A stretch of 64,000 nucleotides of DNA from Haematospirillum sp. H4485. Lineage in GTDB: Bacteria > Pseudomonadota > Alphaproteobacteria > Rhodospirillales > Rhodospirillaceae. Below the pieces are notes generated by a model. It saw only the letters and a program-made list of their open reading frames with translations. It had not been told where the DNA came from and ran no database searches. How positions within the stretch are numbered: position 1 is the first letter of the stretch; the number at the start of each line of letters is the position of its first letter. The position numbers and the translations under genes are program-made. Below, one piece after another: positions 19,689 to 30,065 of the stretch. Location: NCBI RefSeq assembly GCF_012102745.1, contig NZ_JAAVSY010000001.1, forward strand, positions 372,001 to 436,000. The letters run 5' to 3'.

Positions 19689-20189
19689 CTAGCGGCTTGC
19701 CGTACGGGCTTCCTGCCCTGAAACCTTGCACTGTGGGAGGCTATCATCGTGGGCGGGCATAGAAGATACAGCAAAACGCTTCAGGCCTTCGGCTGTTTCC
19801 AAGGCATTGACGGCATCAAGAACCTTGGCCGCATCCTGACAATATGAAGTAATGCCCTGACTGCGGATAGATGCGTCATTGGCAAGGCGGGTCATAAAGC
19901 GGTCAAAATGATAGGCAGAGTTCTTCCCATAAGAGCGCTTGAAGTAGCCACGTAACTCATTGGCATTACTTGATAACGCGCTGCTGTGAGCTTGGACATA
20001 ACGGCCATAGCTATCACGAAGGCCAGAGCCACCGTTTCCGCATTTCAGAGCCGCAACCATAAGCTCAACATGAAGTTGACGAACACGAATCGCCTCATCA
20101 TCGGCCTTGTGGAGACAAGACGAAGCAAGAACGCCCTCTGACAACAGAGAAAGAATAAAGAAGCCAAACGAGAAAAAAGAAACTCTCAC
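19689..20189 (-). CDS. Secreted hypothetical protein with four cysteines
   Basis: I do not recognise this family. The 166-residue product has a clear signal peptide (MRVSFFSFGFFILSLLSEGV, cut near VLASS). The mature part holds four cysteines at about residues 25, 50, 117 and 152, which could form two disulfides in the periplasm. It is largely helical, and the motifs SYGRYVQAH and RGYFKRSYGKNSAYHFDRF repeat a similar S-Y-G pattern. The start is a GTG (20189); no in-frame ATG is nearby. It stands 66 bases downstream of the hydrolase's upstream edge and after rsh on the same strand. Confidence 0.65.
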   Translation of the reverse strand: MRVSFFSFGFFILSLLSEGVLASSCLHKADDEAIRVRQLHVELMVAALKCGNGGSGLRDSYGRYVQAHSSALSSNANELRGYFKRSYGKNSAYHFDRFMTRLANDASIRSQGITSYCQDAAKVLDAVNALETAEGLKRFAVSSMPAHDDSLPQCKVSGQEARTASR

Positions 20190-20255
20190 GCGTCCACCAT
20201 GAAGAAGATTCTACAATTAAAGGGCATCATATTGCCTTATCCATCACAAGCACAA

Positions 20256-22427
20256 TTACTTTCTTGCCCTCTCGACCGAGCTGACAGAAGGAGTCGCTCT
20301 GAGGGCTGCTATTATATTAATAAGATGCTTCACATCACGAACATCAATATCGACAATCATATCAAAGAACTCAGCAGTTCGACCAGTTATCTTGAGGTTT
20401 GTTATATTGCCCATATTCTTGGCTATTATGGTTGATAGAACGCCAAGACTGCCCGTTTCATTAGAGACAACAAGATTAACCCTACCAATATAGTTCTGCC
20501 CTGTTCCTTCTTGATCCCAAGCCAAGTCAAGCCACCGCTCAGGCTGGTCTGAAAAGGGTCCCAATTGTTCGCAATCAATAGTATGGATTGTAACACCCTT
20601 TCCAGTTGTTACAATGCCAACAATACGATCCCCGGGAAGAGGGTGGCAGCATTTTGCATAATGGAGCGCCATCCCCGGAATTAATCCCTTGATGGCAACA
20701 GCATGCCTCCTGCTACCATTCTTCTCTCGATGGCGACCATCCAGATGCCGGGGCCGAGGCAGAGTCTCTTCCACAGGCTTGGCCATGCGGAGACCCGGAT
20801 AGACGGCCAGAACCACTTCCCGCCCGGTATGAATCCCCTCCCCCACATGGGCACAGAGATCATCGATTGTATCAACCTTGAATTTTTTCAGAACGACAGA
20901 CAGCGCCTTGTCTGTCATCTCGTACCCTTCATCACGAAAGGCTTGGGACAGGATTTTGCGCCCAAGCTCCGTATGCTGGTCTTTCTGCTGGTTGCGGATA
21001 TAGCGCCGAATCCGGGCGCGCGCCTTGCCGGAGGCAACAAAACGCTCCCATTCAGGATTGGGAGTTTGCTTTGGGCTGGTGATAACCTCGACTTGATCAC
21101 CATTGGACAAAATGGAACGCAAGGGAACAATCCGGCCATTCACCTTCGCCCCGACACAGGTATCACCAACGTGCGTATGCACCGCATAAGCAAAATCAAC
21201 CGGCGTTGCGCCTCCCGGCAAGGCAATAAGATCTCCCTTGGGCGTGAAGCAGAAAACCTGGTCCTGAAACATCTCCAGCTTGGTATGTTCCAGAAATTCC
21301 TCTGGATTGGTTGCGTGATCCAAGATTTCCAACAACTCACGCACCCAGCGATACTGTCGCCCGTCCGTCAGTGTCCCAGCAGCAGGAACCGCCACCTGCT
21401 TGTAGCTCCAGTGCGCCGCAACACCCATCTCTGCGATATCATGCATGGCATGCGTTCGGATCTGGATCTCAATCCGATGGCGCTGTGGCCCGATAATACC
21501 GGTGTGGAGAGACTGATAACCGTTAGGCTTGGGCGTTGAAATATAGTCCTTGAAACGCCCGGGAACCATGGGATAGGCCGCATGAAGCAACCCAAGCGTC
21601 CGGTAACAGTCTTCTACCGAAGGAACAAGAACCCGGAAGGCCATAATGTCTGATAGCTGCTCGAATGCGACATCCTTGCGCTGCATCTTGCGCCAGATGG
21701 AGCAGGGCGTTTTTTCCCTGCCTGATAATGTTGCCTGCACACCCCCGTGAGCCAAAGTATCACGAAGCTCACCAATTACGCGGGAAACCAGATCTCCGCC
21801 CTGCTCTTCAAGATAGCGCAGGCGTGCCACAATCGAGGCATGCGCATCGGGATGCAGCTCTGCAAAAGCGCTTTCTTCAAGTTCAACCTTGAACTCCTGC
21901 ATGCCTATACGCTCGGCCAAGGGAGCGTATATTTCCATGGTTTCCAGAGCAATACGACGACGCTTTTCCGGCTTCTTGATGTAGTGCAGCGTACGCATGT
22001 TGTGCACACGATCCGCAAGCTTTACGAGCAAAACACGGATATCTTCGCTCATAGCAAGAAGAAGCTTGCGGAAGTTCTCTGCCTGCTTTGTCTGGTCTGA
22101 CTGAAGCTCTATGCGCGCCAGTTTGGTCACACCATCAACAAGACGCGCCACATCACCGCCAAAAAGGCGTGTAACTTCATCAAGGGTTACATCCGTATCC
22201 TCGATCGTATCGTGGAGAAGAGCCGTAATAATAGTCGCTGTATCAAGGCGATAGCGGGTAAGAATACCAGCAACCTCAACAGGATGAGAGAAATACGGGT
22301 CCCCGCTCGCCCGCAACTGCGATCCGTGCCTTTGGACAGCGAAAACATAGGCACGATTGAGGGCATCCTCGTCCGCCGTCGGATCATAGGCCTTGACGCG
22401 CTCAACAAGCTCATACTGCCGCATCAT
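20256..22427 (-). CDS. rsh: Bifunctional (p)ppGpp synthetase/hydrolase (RelA/SpoT homologue)
   Basis: Rsh makes and degrades the stringent-response alarmone (p)ppGpp. ATG 22427 (MMRQYELVERVKAYDP) gives 723 residues. Domains in order: an HD hydrolase domain with HPVEVAGIL and LLHDTIEDT (both catalytic parts intact), a synthetase domain with RFKDYISTPKPNGYQSLHT, a TGS domain near residues 390-450 (TPKGDLIALPGGATPVDFAY), a conserved Cys-rich patch (HYAKCCHPLPGDRIVG) and a C-terminal ACT domain. Intact hydrolase and synthetase motifs predict a single bifunctional enzyme, as usual in alphaproteobacteria. It follows rpoZ, a widely conserved order. Confidence 0.97.
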   Translation of the reverse strand: MMRQYELVERVKAYDPTADEDALNRAYVFAVQRHGSQLRASGDPYFSHPVEVAGILTRYRLDTATIITALLHDTIEDTDVTLDEVTRLFGGDVARLVDGVTKLARIELQSDQTKQAENFRKLLLAMSEDIRVLLVKLADRVHNMRTLHYIKKPEKRRRIALETMEIYAPLAERIGMQEFKVELEESAFAELHPDAHASIVARLRYLEEQGGDLVSRVIGELRDTLAHGGVQATLSGREKTPCSIWRKMQRKDVAFEQLSDIMAFRVLVPSVEDCYRTLGLLHAAYPMVPGRFKDYISTPKPNGYQSLHTGIIGPQRHRIEIQIRTHAMHDIAEMGVAAHWSYKQVAVPAAGTLTDGRQYRWVRELLEILDHATNPEEFLEHTKLEMFQDQVFCFTPKGDLIALPGGATPVDFAYAVHTHVGDTCVGAKVNGRIVPLRSILSNGDQVEVITSPKQTPNPEWERFVASGKARARIRRYIRNQQKDQHTELGRKILSQAFRDEGYEMTDKALSVVLKKFKVDTIDDLCAHVGEGIHTGREVVLAVYPGLRMAKPVEETLPRPRHLDGRHREKNGSRRHAVAIKGLIPGMALHYAKCCHPLPGDRIVGIVTTGKGVTIHTIDCEQLGPFSDQPERWLDLAWDQEGTGQNYIGRVNLVVSNETGSLGVLSTIIAKNMGNITNLKITGRTAEFFDMIVDIDVRDVKHLINIIAALRATPSVSSVERARK

Positions 22428-22515
22428 TTGCCAAGCACCTGTTTTTTCTTCTAGATCAGTCCAATAGCATGTCTGACACAAGGGGCCGGTACACACACGC
22501 CAAGGGCAGAACAAG

Positions 22516-22555
22516 AAAGGGCTGCATACCCATAACCATGGTATTACAGCCCTTT
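22516..22555 (-). terminator. Hairpin terminator after rpoZ
   Basis: On the minus strand AAAGGGCTG (22555-22547) pairs perfectly with CAGCCCTTT (22524-22516) and an inner ATACC/GGTAT adds to the stem; CTTGTT follows. It lies between rpoZ and rsh, so rsh may have its own promoter or be reached by read-through. Confidence 0.7.
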
Positions 22556-22600
22556 CAGCAACACAAATACTAACCCGAGATTTATATCAAAATATGACCA

Positions 22601-23005
22601 TCAACCTTCTTCATCAAAGTCATTGTCCTGCATGACGAAGGCACCTTCTCCCTTTGTCTCCGCACTATCCTGGACGGTCAAGCTGTCATCCGTATCATCC
22701 AAGATGATCATGGAACCAATTTCTCCGACCGCTTCAACAGAGAGGCTGCCAAAGTCTTCATCTTCAGGCTCATCGACCTCGACGTGACGCTGCAGCCCCT
22801 GGACAAGAGCGCTCTGCAAGCTATTCACATCAACCTTGTCTTCTGCGATTTCCCGAAGAGAAACAACGGGGTTTTTGTCGTTATCACGCTCGACAAGCAC
22901 AGGAGCCCCGGACGATATCTGTCGTGATCTTTGGGCAGATACAAGAATCAGATCGAAACGATTGGGTACCTTGACAACACAATCCTCAACGGTAACTCGG
23001 GCCAT
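22601..23005 (-). CDS. rpoZ: DNA-directed RNA polymerase omega subunit
   Basis: Omega helps assemble RNA polymerase and, in some bacteria, forms part of a ppGpp site. ATG 23005 ([19 protein letters not shown]) gives 134 residues. The omega core is clear: [17 protein letters not shown], then [15 protein letters not shown]. The C-terminal half is an acidic, probably disordered tail rich in D and E, a common extension in alphaproteobacteria. Its neighbour is rsh, the ppGpp enzyme. The frame is open to 23164, but that part overlaps the folK end and is not omega-like. Confidence 0.95.
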   Translation of the reverse strand: MARVTVEDCVVKVPNRFDLILVSAQRSRQISSGAPVLVERDNDKNPVVSLREIAEDKVDVNSLQSALVQGLQRHVEVDEPEDEDFGSLSVEAVGEIGSMIILDDTDDSLTVQDSAETKGEGAFVMQDNDFDEEG

Positions 23006-23097
23006 CGGGCTCTCCCGCAAACAGAACAAGGGACAAAATGGAGGACAGATAAGTCTGCCTGTATAAACGAGTGTCCACCCCCTGACAAGAACCATCC

Positions 23098-23604
23098 TTA
23101 CTGCGCGGCAAGGCAACGGATTTCCTGTGAAGGATCTAAGGCGGCCGTCATATCGGGGATACATGCTCCTGAAACCGGGTGAATCCAGTTCGGAGCAATT
23201 TCCTGCAAGGGAAACAGGACAAAGGCCCTCTCATGCAGTCGTGGGTGCGGCAACATCAATCCCTCTCCACCTTTCTGGCCAATGACTTGAGCATGATAGG
23301 CTAAAAGATCAAGATCTATGGCCCTGGAAGCATTGGCCTCAGAACGAACCCTGCCCATTGCACTCTCTATACGATGCAGGAGACCCAAAAGATCATGGGG
23401 CGCCAGATCTGTATCAACCTGTACAACGGCATTAACGTACCATGGCTGTTCGGATCGTGGCACAGGAGCACTCTCCCACAGTGAAGAACGCTGTGTAACA
23501 GGCACACTATGCCGCTCAAGCAATGTAACAGCTGCATCAAATGCTTGGGCAGGGGAACCACAAGGCCCTGCCAGATTTGCCCCAAAAGCAACAAAAACAG
23601 ACAC
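23098..23604 (-). CDS. folK: 2-amino-4-hydroxy-6-hydroxymethyldihydropteridine pyrophosphokinase
   Basis: HPPK transfers pyrophosphate from ATP to the pterin precursor in folate synthesis. The 168-residue protein shows [11 protein letters not shown] near the start, [25 protein letters not shown], the catalytic [10 protein letters not shown] block and [21 protein letters not shown]. The start is GTG 23604 (the only candidate at the family's N-terminus). It lies 92 bases upstream of rpoZ and reads the same way. Other folate genes are not in the window. Confidence 0.95.
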   Translation of the reverse strand: MSVFVAFGANLAGPCGSPAQAFDAAVTLLERHSVPVTQRSSLWESAPVPRSEQPWYVNAVVQVDTDLAPHDLLGLLHRIESAMGRVRSEANASRAIDLDLLAYHAQVIGQKGGEGLMLPHPRLHERAFVLFPLQEIAPNWIHPVSGACIPDMTAALDPSQEIRCLAAQ

Positions 23605-23676
23605 TAGAAACGCTCCCTGCCCTCTATACCCATAACGAGACTGGCGATGAATACTGCAAAATTGTTTGCAGCCCCG

Positions 23677-23704
23677 TTGACCTCTCTTAACACTGGACTA
23701 TAAC
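23677..23704 (+). promoter_or_regulatory. Sigma-70-type promoter upstream of the NYN-domain gene
   Basis: TTGACC (23677-23682) and TATAAC (23699-23704) are 16 bases apart, a close match to the housekeeping consensus. Transcription would begin near 23711, about 77 bases before the NYN gene, and would also serve the overlapping uracil-DNA glycosylase gene. Confidence 0.6.
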
Positions 23705-23787
23705 CTTCACAGAAGTTAACGACAGCACGTATTGCCACCGTTCCGGCACCACAATGCCTGACCGAACATACTGAAGGAATAAAAGAC

Positions 23788-24462
23788 ATGATTTTTTACC
23801 CTGCTGAACGCATTGCCCTGTTTATTGATGGATCCAGTCTGTATGCGGCAGCCCGGGCACTGGGCTTTGATATAGATTACCGCAAGCTTCTGGACTTGTT
23901 TGCGACCAAGGGACGCCTTATCCGGGCCTTCTACTACACCGTACTGATTGAAGACCAAGATTACTACGCGGCTAAATCACCGGCTTCACCGGTTCCACAG
24001 ACCAAATCTCCCTATTCATCTATAAAGCCCCTTGTCGACTGGCTCGACTACAACGGCTACACAATGGTTACAAAGCCTGCAACAAAGGAATATGTAGACG
24101 CATCTGGCCGACGCAAGGCACGGGGAAGCATGGATATTGAAATGGCTGTTGATGTCATGGAAATGTCCGAGCATCTGGATCACATTGTTCTTTTCTCCGG
24201 GGATGGCGACCTGCGCCGACTTGTCGAAGCTGTCCAGAAACGTGGGCTGCGTGTGACAGTTGTTTCAACGGTCAAGTCCTCATCGCCAATTGCCTCTGAT
24301 GACCTCCGCAGACAAGCAGACAACTTCCTCGAACTTCTGGACCTCGAACCCCTGATTTCCCGCAGCGGTATTGTTCGTCAGGATGAACGCCAGCATTACC
24401 AAGCTCATAATGCACCACAACAAGATGTATCTGTTACGCAAGACGAAAATGCTGCTTCCTGA
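23788..24462 (+). CDS. NYN domain protein (LabA/DUF88-type, PIN-like fold)
   Basis: The 224-residue protein belongs to the NYN family, PIN-fold proteins thought to be metal-dependent RNases. The conserved acidic residues are visible: D in LFIDGSSLYAAA (about residue 15), D in SMDIEMAVDVM (about 117 and 123) and the VLFSGDGDLRRLVEAV block (about 142-148). The C-terminal 35 residues are polar and probably disordered. The ATG 23788 is 83 bases from a good promoter. It overlaps the next gene by 14 bases. In many alphaproteobacteria a NYN gene stands near rpoZ/smpB. Substrate is unknown. Confidence 0.88.
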   Translation: MIFYPAERIALFIDGSSLYAAARALGFDIDYRKLLDLFATKGRLIRAFYYTVLIEDQDYYAAKSPASPVPQTKSPYSSIKPLVDWLDYNGYTMVTKPATKEYVDASGRRKARGSMDIEMAVDVMEMSEHLDHIVLFSGDGDLRRLVEAVQKRGLRVTVVSTVKSSSPIASDDLRRQADNFLELLDLEPLISRSGIVRQDERQHYQAHNAPQQDVSVTQDENAAS

Positions 24463-25081
24463 TCACAACTGCTCTTTGTGCCCACGTCTGAACCATTATA
24501 TTGCAGAAGCCCGGACGACAAATCCGGGCTGGTTCAATGGGCCTGTGCACCCTTTTGGCGACAAGAATGCGCGGCTGCTTATCGTTGGCCTCGCTCCCGG
24601 TCTTCGTGGTGCCAACCGCACAGGACGGCCTTTTACTGGTGACTTCGCCGGTGAGGTCCTGTATCCGACATTGGTAAAATATGGCTTGGCTCAAGGTATC
24701 TTCCGGGCCGACCCATCTGATGGGCTGGAGCTATCCGGAGCCCGTGTTACCAATGCCGTCAAGTGCGTTCCGCCCGAGAATAAACCAACACCCGAAGAAC
24801 AGAGGCAATGCCGTCAATTTCTTGCTGCCGATATTGCGGCCATGCCTGATTTGCGGGCCATTCTTGCATTGGGCCGTATCGCACACGATTCTGTGTTGAC
24901 TGTCCTGAATGAGAGAAAGTCACTGTGGCCGTTTTCCCATGGGCGCATACACCATATTCCAGGCAAGGCTATTGTCGTGAACACCTATCATACCTCACGC
25001 TACAACGTGAATACGGGGCGTCTAACGCTTGATATGTTTGAGCGCGTTATTGCCTCGCTTTTGCCAATACTTGACGCATAA
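24449..25081 (+). CDS. Uracil-DNA glycosylase, family 5 (UdgB-like)
   Basis: Removes uracil and related deaminated bases from DNA. The UdgB signature LIVGLAPGLRGANRTGRPFTG (key residues GLAPG and NRTGRPF) is present at about residues 45-65, with NAVKCVPPENKPTP and the terminal motif NTYHTSRYN. Cysteines C8 and C11 near the N-terminus and later cysteines (C104 and C121 by count in this frame) fit the iron-sulfur cluster of families 4 and 5. I start at ATG 24449 (MLLPDHNCSLCPRL), which overlaps the NYN gene by 14 bases; ATG 24410 is possible. Family 5 rather than 4 is judged from the GLAPG block. Confidence 0.88.
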   Translation: MLLPDHNCSLCPRLNHYIAEARTTNPGWFNGPVHPFGDKNARLLIVGLAPGLRGANRTGRPFTGDFAGEVLYPTLVKYGLAQGIFRADPSDGLELSGARVTNAVKCVPPENKPTPEEQRQCRQFLAADIAAMPDLRAILALGRIAHDSVLTVLNERKSLWPFSHGRIHHIPGKAIVVNTYHTSRYNVNTGRLTLDMFERVIASLLPILDA

Positions 25082-25086
25082 AGAAG

Positions 25087-25116
25087 TGCCGGGGCCTTGA
25101 GATAAAAGCCCCGGCA
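25087..25116. terminator. Bidirectional-type hairpin between udg and hup
   Basis: TGCCGGGGC (25087-25095) and GCCCCGGCA (25108-25116) form a perfect nine-base stem with a 12-base loop between convergent genes. TTCTTT follows on the plus strand. On the minus strand the tail is ACTTCTTT. Confidence 0.8.
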
Positions 25117-25135
25117 TTCTTTACGAAATTCCCTC

Positions 25136-25408
25136 TTATTGAACGGCTTCTTTCAGGCCCTTGCCGGCCCGGAATTTTGGCTGCTTGGATGCCGGAATCT
25201 TTATGACATCCCCTGTACGCGGGTTGCGCCCTTCTGTCGCTGCGCGCCGGGATATGGAGAACGTACCAAACCCCACAAGCCGCACCTCGTCACCTTTCTT
25301 GAGGGATGAGGTGATTGTGGAGAATATACCGTCAATAGCACGCCCCGCATCATTCTTGCTCAACCCGCTTGTCTCGGCAACGGCAGCAATCAATTCACTT
25401 TTGTTCAC
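25136..25408 (-). CDS. hup: DNA-binding protein HU
   Basis: A nucleoid-associated protein that bends DNA. GTG 25408 (read as M-N-K-S-E-L-I-A-A-V) gives exactly 90 residues, the standard HU length, with GGGAG upstream. The family signature GFGTFSISRRAATEGRNPRTG includes the DNA-clasping arm. The frame is open to 25516, but the extension is not HU-like. It follows lon on the same strand, matching the lon-hup order of many proteobacteria, with a strong terminator between. Confidence 0.97.
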   Translation of the reverse strand: MNKSELIAAVAETSGLSKNDAGRAIDGIFSTITSSLKKGDEVRLVGFGTFSISRRAATEGRNPRTGDVIKIPASKQPKFRAGKGLKEAVQ

Positions 25409-25611
25409 GTGAAGCTCCCTTCTGTCATGACAAAAACAGAACTGGCAGAATCTGCGGAAGAACCGGACCTGCACAATAGAAATCAGATCATCAGCGCTGC
25501 ATTCCGTCAACGTCATACTGATAGAGGAAGAGTATATTTCTCTCTTTTCATCTCTTACCTAAATTGTGGATTGATATATTTCCAATAGAAATCCATACAT
25601 CAACAGCATGC

Positions 25612-25643
25612 AATAACAAAACGGGGTCCAGAAAGGACCCCGT
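25612..25643 (-). terminator. Rho-independent terminator after lon
   Basis: On the minus strand ACGGGGTCC (25643-25635) pairs with GGACCCCGT (25629-25621) around a five-base loop, followed by TTTGTTATT. It sits 30 bases after the lon stop codon. hup must therefore have its own promoter in 25409-25611. Confidence 0.88.
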
Positions 25644-25673
25644 CAGGCGCGTGTTTCAGACAGGTAGGAACAC

Positions 25674-28082
25674 TCAATGAGGTCGAATATCCGTCACATC
25701 ATCGTCACGGGAACGTGCGATGTCAGCAGCCTTGTTTTCTTCATCCTCTGACCATTCGATCGGCACAGGACGCTCAACCAAGGCATGATCCAAGACTTCA
25801 TCAACTGTCGCAACAGGAATGATCCGCAGTCCTTTCCTGACATTATCAGGGATTTCAGCCAGATCCTTCTCATTCTCCTGCGGAATCAGAACAGTTTTGA
25901 TACCGCCCCTCAAAGCCGCCAATAATTTTTCCTTCAGCCCGCCGATTGCCAGAACCCGCCCCCGCAGAGTTATTTCGCCGGTCATCGCGACGTCAGCCCG
26001 GATTTTGATGCCCGTTAGCGTCGACACGATGGCTGTCGACATTGCAACCCCGGCAGAAGGCCCGTCTTTAGGTGTCGCCCCTTCGGGAACATGAACGTGG
26101 ATATCTTTTCGATCAAAAATGGTGGGCTTCAGACCAAACGTCGTTGCCCGTGAGCGGACATAGGATCGAGCCGCTTCTATAGACTCCTTCATGACGTCGC
26201 CCAGCTGACCCGTAACGGTAAACTTGCCTTTCCCGGGAACAGTAACCGCCTCAATCGATAAAAGATCGCCACCAACTTCTGTCCAAGCCAAGCCTGTTAC
26301 AACGCCGACCAAGTCCTCCAGCTCCGCCTCTCCATAGCGGTACTTGCGGACCCCAGCGTATTTCTCCAGGTTTTTTGGGCTAACCGCGACCTTTTTCAGA
26401 CCACGCAACAAAATTTCCTTGGTTGCTTTGCGGGTCAAGGTTGCCAGTTCTCTTTCCAGATTACGAACGCCGGCTTCCCGCGTGTAATAGCGAACCAAGT
26501 CACGAAGAGCCTGATCCGTAATAGACCATTCATCTTTCTTCAGGCCATGGGCTTCCATTTGCTTGGGTATCAAATGGCGCCGACAGATCTCCACTTTCTC
26601 ATCCTCGGTATACCCGGACAGCCGTATAATTTCCATCCGGTCAAGCAAAGGCTGCGGCAGCCTGAGCGTATTAGCTGTGCACACAAACATCACGTCGGAA
26701 AGATCGTAATCCACCTCCAGATAATGATCCTGGAACGTGGTATTCTGCTCGGGATCCAACACTTCCAGCAAGGCAGAGGACGGATCACCGCGCCAATCCT
26801 GCCCCAACTTGTCAACCTCATCCAGAAGGAACAGAGGGTTGGATGTCTTGGCCTTCTTCATGCCCTGAATAACCTTGCCCGGCATCGACCCTATGTAGGT
26901 GCGACGATGTCCCCGTATTTCGGATTCATCACGCACCCCACCAAGCGAGACACGAACAAAGCTACGATTTGTCGATTTTGCGATGGATTGACCGAGAGAC
27001 GTCTTCCCGACACCGGGCGGCCCCACCAAGCACAGGATAGGCCCCTTCAGCTTGCGCGTACGCTGCTGAACAGCAAGATACTCCAGAATGCGTTCCTTGA
27101 CCTTCTCAAGGCCATAGTGATCCGTATCAAGGACTTTACCCGCTGCCTTGACGTCATTGCGCACTTTAGAGGGTTTTTTCCAAGGAATAGAAAGCATCCA
27201 GTCGAGATAATTGCGAACAACTGTTGCTTCTGCCGACATGGGGCTCATTGACTTCAGCTTACGCAGCTCGCCCAGAGCTTTTTCCTTGGCTTCCTTGGAA
27301 AGCTTGGTCTTGTTTATGCGCTCCTCAAGCTCGGCAACTTCGTCTTTGCCATCCTCACCTTCACCAAGCTCTTTCTGGATCGCCTTCATGCGCTCATTCA
27401 GATAATACTCGCGCTGGGTCTTCTCCATCTGCCGCTTGACACGGTTACTGATACGCTTTTCAACCTGCAAAACACCAATCTCGGACTCCATATGCCCCAA
27501 GATCCGCTCCAGGCGCTCTGTAATGGTCTGGAGTTCAAGAAGTTCCTGCTTCTCGGAAATTTTCAGGGAAAGGTGAGAGGCTACGGTATCTGCCAGCTTG
27601 GCAGAATCCTCAATTTGATTGATCGAGACAAGAACTTCAGGCGGTATTTTCTTGTTGAGCTTTATGTATTGCTCGAAACGGCTGGTTACAGAACGGGCAA
27701 GAGCCTCAAGCTCCTGACTGTCACCCTCTTCTTCTTCCAGCAGAACGACCCCTGCTTCATAAAACTCTTCACGCGGACCATAAGCAGAAATACGGGCACG
27801 TTGCCCACCTTCCACCAGAACTTTGACCGTCCCGTCAGGCAGTTTCAGCAGCTGCAAAACCGTCGAAAGCGTCCCAACATCATAGATATCCTGCGGAGAC
27901 GGGTCGTCCTGTGATGCGTTTTTCTGGGCAACAAGCAGGATCTGCTTGTCATCCGTCATAACATCCTCAAGTGCACGGACACTCTTCTCACGACCCACAA
28001 ACAGTGGGACAATCATGTGTGGGAAGACGACAATATCCCGCAAGGGCAGGACAGGGAAAGTTTGCAATGAGCCCGTCTCCAC
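25674..28082 (-). CDS. lon: ATP-dependent protease Lon
   Basis: Lon degrades misfolded and specific regulatory proteins. With GTG 28082 (then E-T-G-S-L-Q-T-F-P-V-L-P) it has 802 residues, typical for the family; AAGAGG lies 6 bases upstream. The frame is open to 28127, with further GTG/TTG starts. The N-terminal LON domain begins VLPLRDIVVFPHMIVPLFVG. AAA+ motifs are GPPGVGKTSLGQSIA (Walker A) and PLFLLDEVDKLG (Walker B). The catalytic Ser-Lys dyad is in PKDGPSAGVAM and the lysine of GLKEKLLAA. Upstream lies a 224-base gap that should hold its promoter. Confidence 0.97.
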   Translation of the reverse strand: METGSLQTFPVLPLRDIVVFPHMIVPLFVGREKSVRALEDVMTDDKQILLVAQKNASQDDPSPQDIYDVGTLSTVLQLLKLPDGTVKVLVEGGQRARISAYGPREEFYEAGVVLLEEEEGDSQELEALARSVTSRFEQYIKLNKKIPPEVLVSINQIEDSAKLADTVASHLSLKISEKQELLELQTITERLERILGHMESEIGVLQVEKRISNRVKRQMEKTQREYYLNERMKAIQKELGEGEDGKDEVAELEERINKTKLSKEAKEKALGELRKLKSMSPMSAEATVVRNYLDWMLSIPWKKPSKVRNDVKAAGKVLDTDHYGLEKVKERILEYLAVQQRTRKLKGPILCLVGPPGVGKTSLGQSIAKSTNRSFVRVSLGGVRDESEIRGHRRTYIGSMPGKVIQGMKKAKTSNPLFLLDEVDKLGQDWRGDPSSALLEVLDPEQNTTFQDHYLEVDYDLSDVMFVCTANTLRLPQPLLDRMEIIRLSGYTEDEKVEICRRHLIPKQMEAHGLKKDEWSITDQALRDLVRYYTREAGVRNLERELATLTRKATKEILLRGLKKVAVSPKNLEKYAGVRKYRYGEAELEDLVGVVTGLAWTEVGGDLLSIEAVTVPGKGKFTVTGQLGDVMKESIEAARSYVRSRATTFGLKPTIFDRKDIHVHVPEGATPKDGPSAGVAMSTAIVSTLTGIKIRADVAMTGEITLRGRVLAIGGLKEKLLAALRGGIKTVLIPQENEKDLAEIPDNVRKGLRIIPVATVDEVLDHALVERPVPIEWSEDEENKAADIARSRDDDVTDIRPH

Positions 28083-28306
28083 AATGAACCTCTTCTTTCC
28101 AGCAACCGGCCCTCTCAGAGGCACCAAGTCGCTTTTGTGACTTCAAAATCAAGGCAAGAGCCGTGAAAAACAGCCCTGAGCACCAAGTGTAGATGGGATA
28201 TAAGCAGAAACCAAGCTGCCAGCCACTGTTATTGCGTTAAAAATCGACTCTGACAGCAAAAATATGCTTCCAGGAACGCAGGTAAGGCAGAAGAAGAGCA
28301 GCACTC

Positions 28307-28672
28307 TCACTGTAAAAGGTGCGGCTCGGAAGGCAACAAGGACTTATCTTCGGTAGAAAATTTCGGAAGGAGAATAACCTGCTCACCCGGACGACCCATA
28401 TTGAACATAACACGCGCCCGCTCCTCTAGAAGATCCGGATCTATCCCTTCTGGCCGGAGTAAGGAGACCCGATTTTCAAGATCGGCCCGCTTTGCCTGCA
28501 ATGCCTGAAGGGCGGATTCTGCTCGCACTATTTCTTGACGAATTTGCCACCACGAGAACAGGCCACGGTCACCTTGGATGGCATGAAATGCGAAATAGAA
28601 GACAGCAGCCATACCCAACAGTGGAGCAATGGCCTTGTTCAGCCTTCGACGTATTTCTTCAACTATGGACAT
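28307..28672 (-). CDS. FtsB/DivIC-like septum formation initiator
   Basis: A small single-pass membrane protein of the divisome. It has 121 residues: a basic N-terminus, one membrane segment (LLGMAAVFYFAFHAIQG, about residues 18-36), then a coiled coil (IRQEIVRAESALQALQAKRADLENRVSLL by key residues IRQEI and LENRVSLL). The motif DPDLLEERARVMFNMGRPGEQ is characteristic of the alphaproteobacterial FtsB-like family. The gene starts 100 bases after eno, the usual partner of ftsB. Assignment as the functional FtsB is likely but not proven. Confidence 0.85.
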   Translation of the reverse strand: MSIVEEIRRRLNKAIAPLLGMAAVFYFAFHAIQGDRGLFSWWQIRQEIVRAESALQALQAKRADLENRVSLLRPEGIDPDLLEERARVMFNMGRPGEQVILLPKFSTEDKSLLPSEPHLLQ

Positions 28673-28772
28673 GTCTTACAACAAACACGGCAATCTCATG
28701 TGGGTCAATAGTGCCACGCCATACAGCGCAGCAGGCAGTAACATCTCTGCACCGCCTGCTATGCACTAAAGA

Positions 28773-30065
<1,293 letters not shown>

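Noticed and set aside
28083-28306. Heat-shock (sigma-32) promoter for lon
   Set aside because: CTTGGT and TCCCATCT are present on the minus strand, but only 11 bases apart, which is too short for this promoter class.
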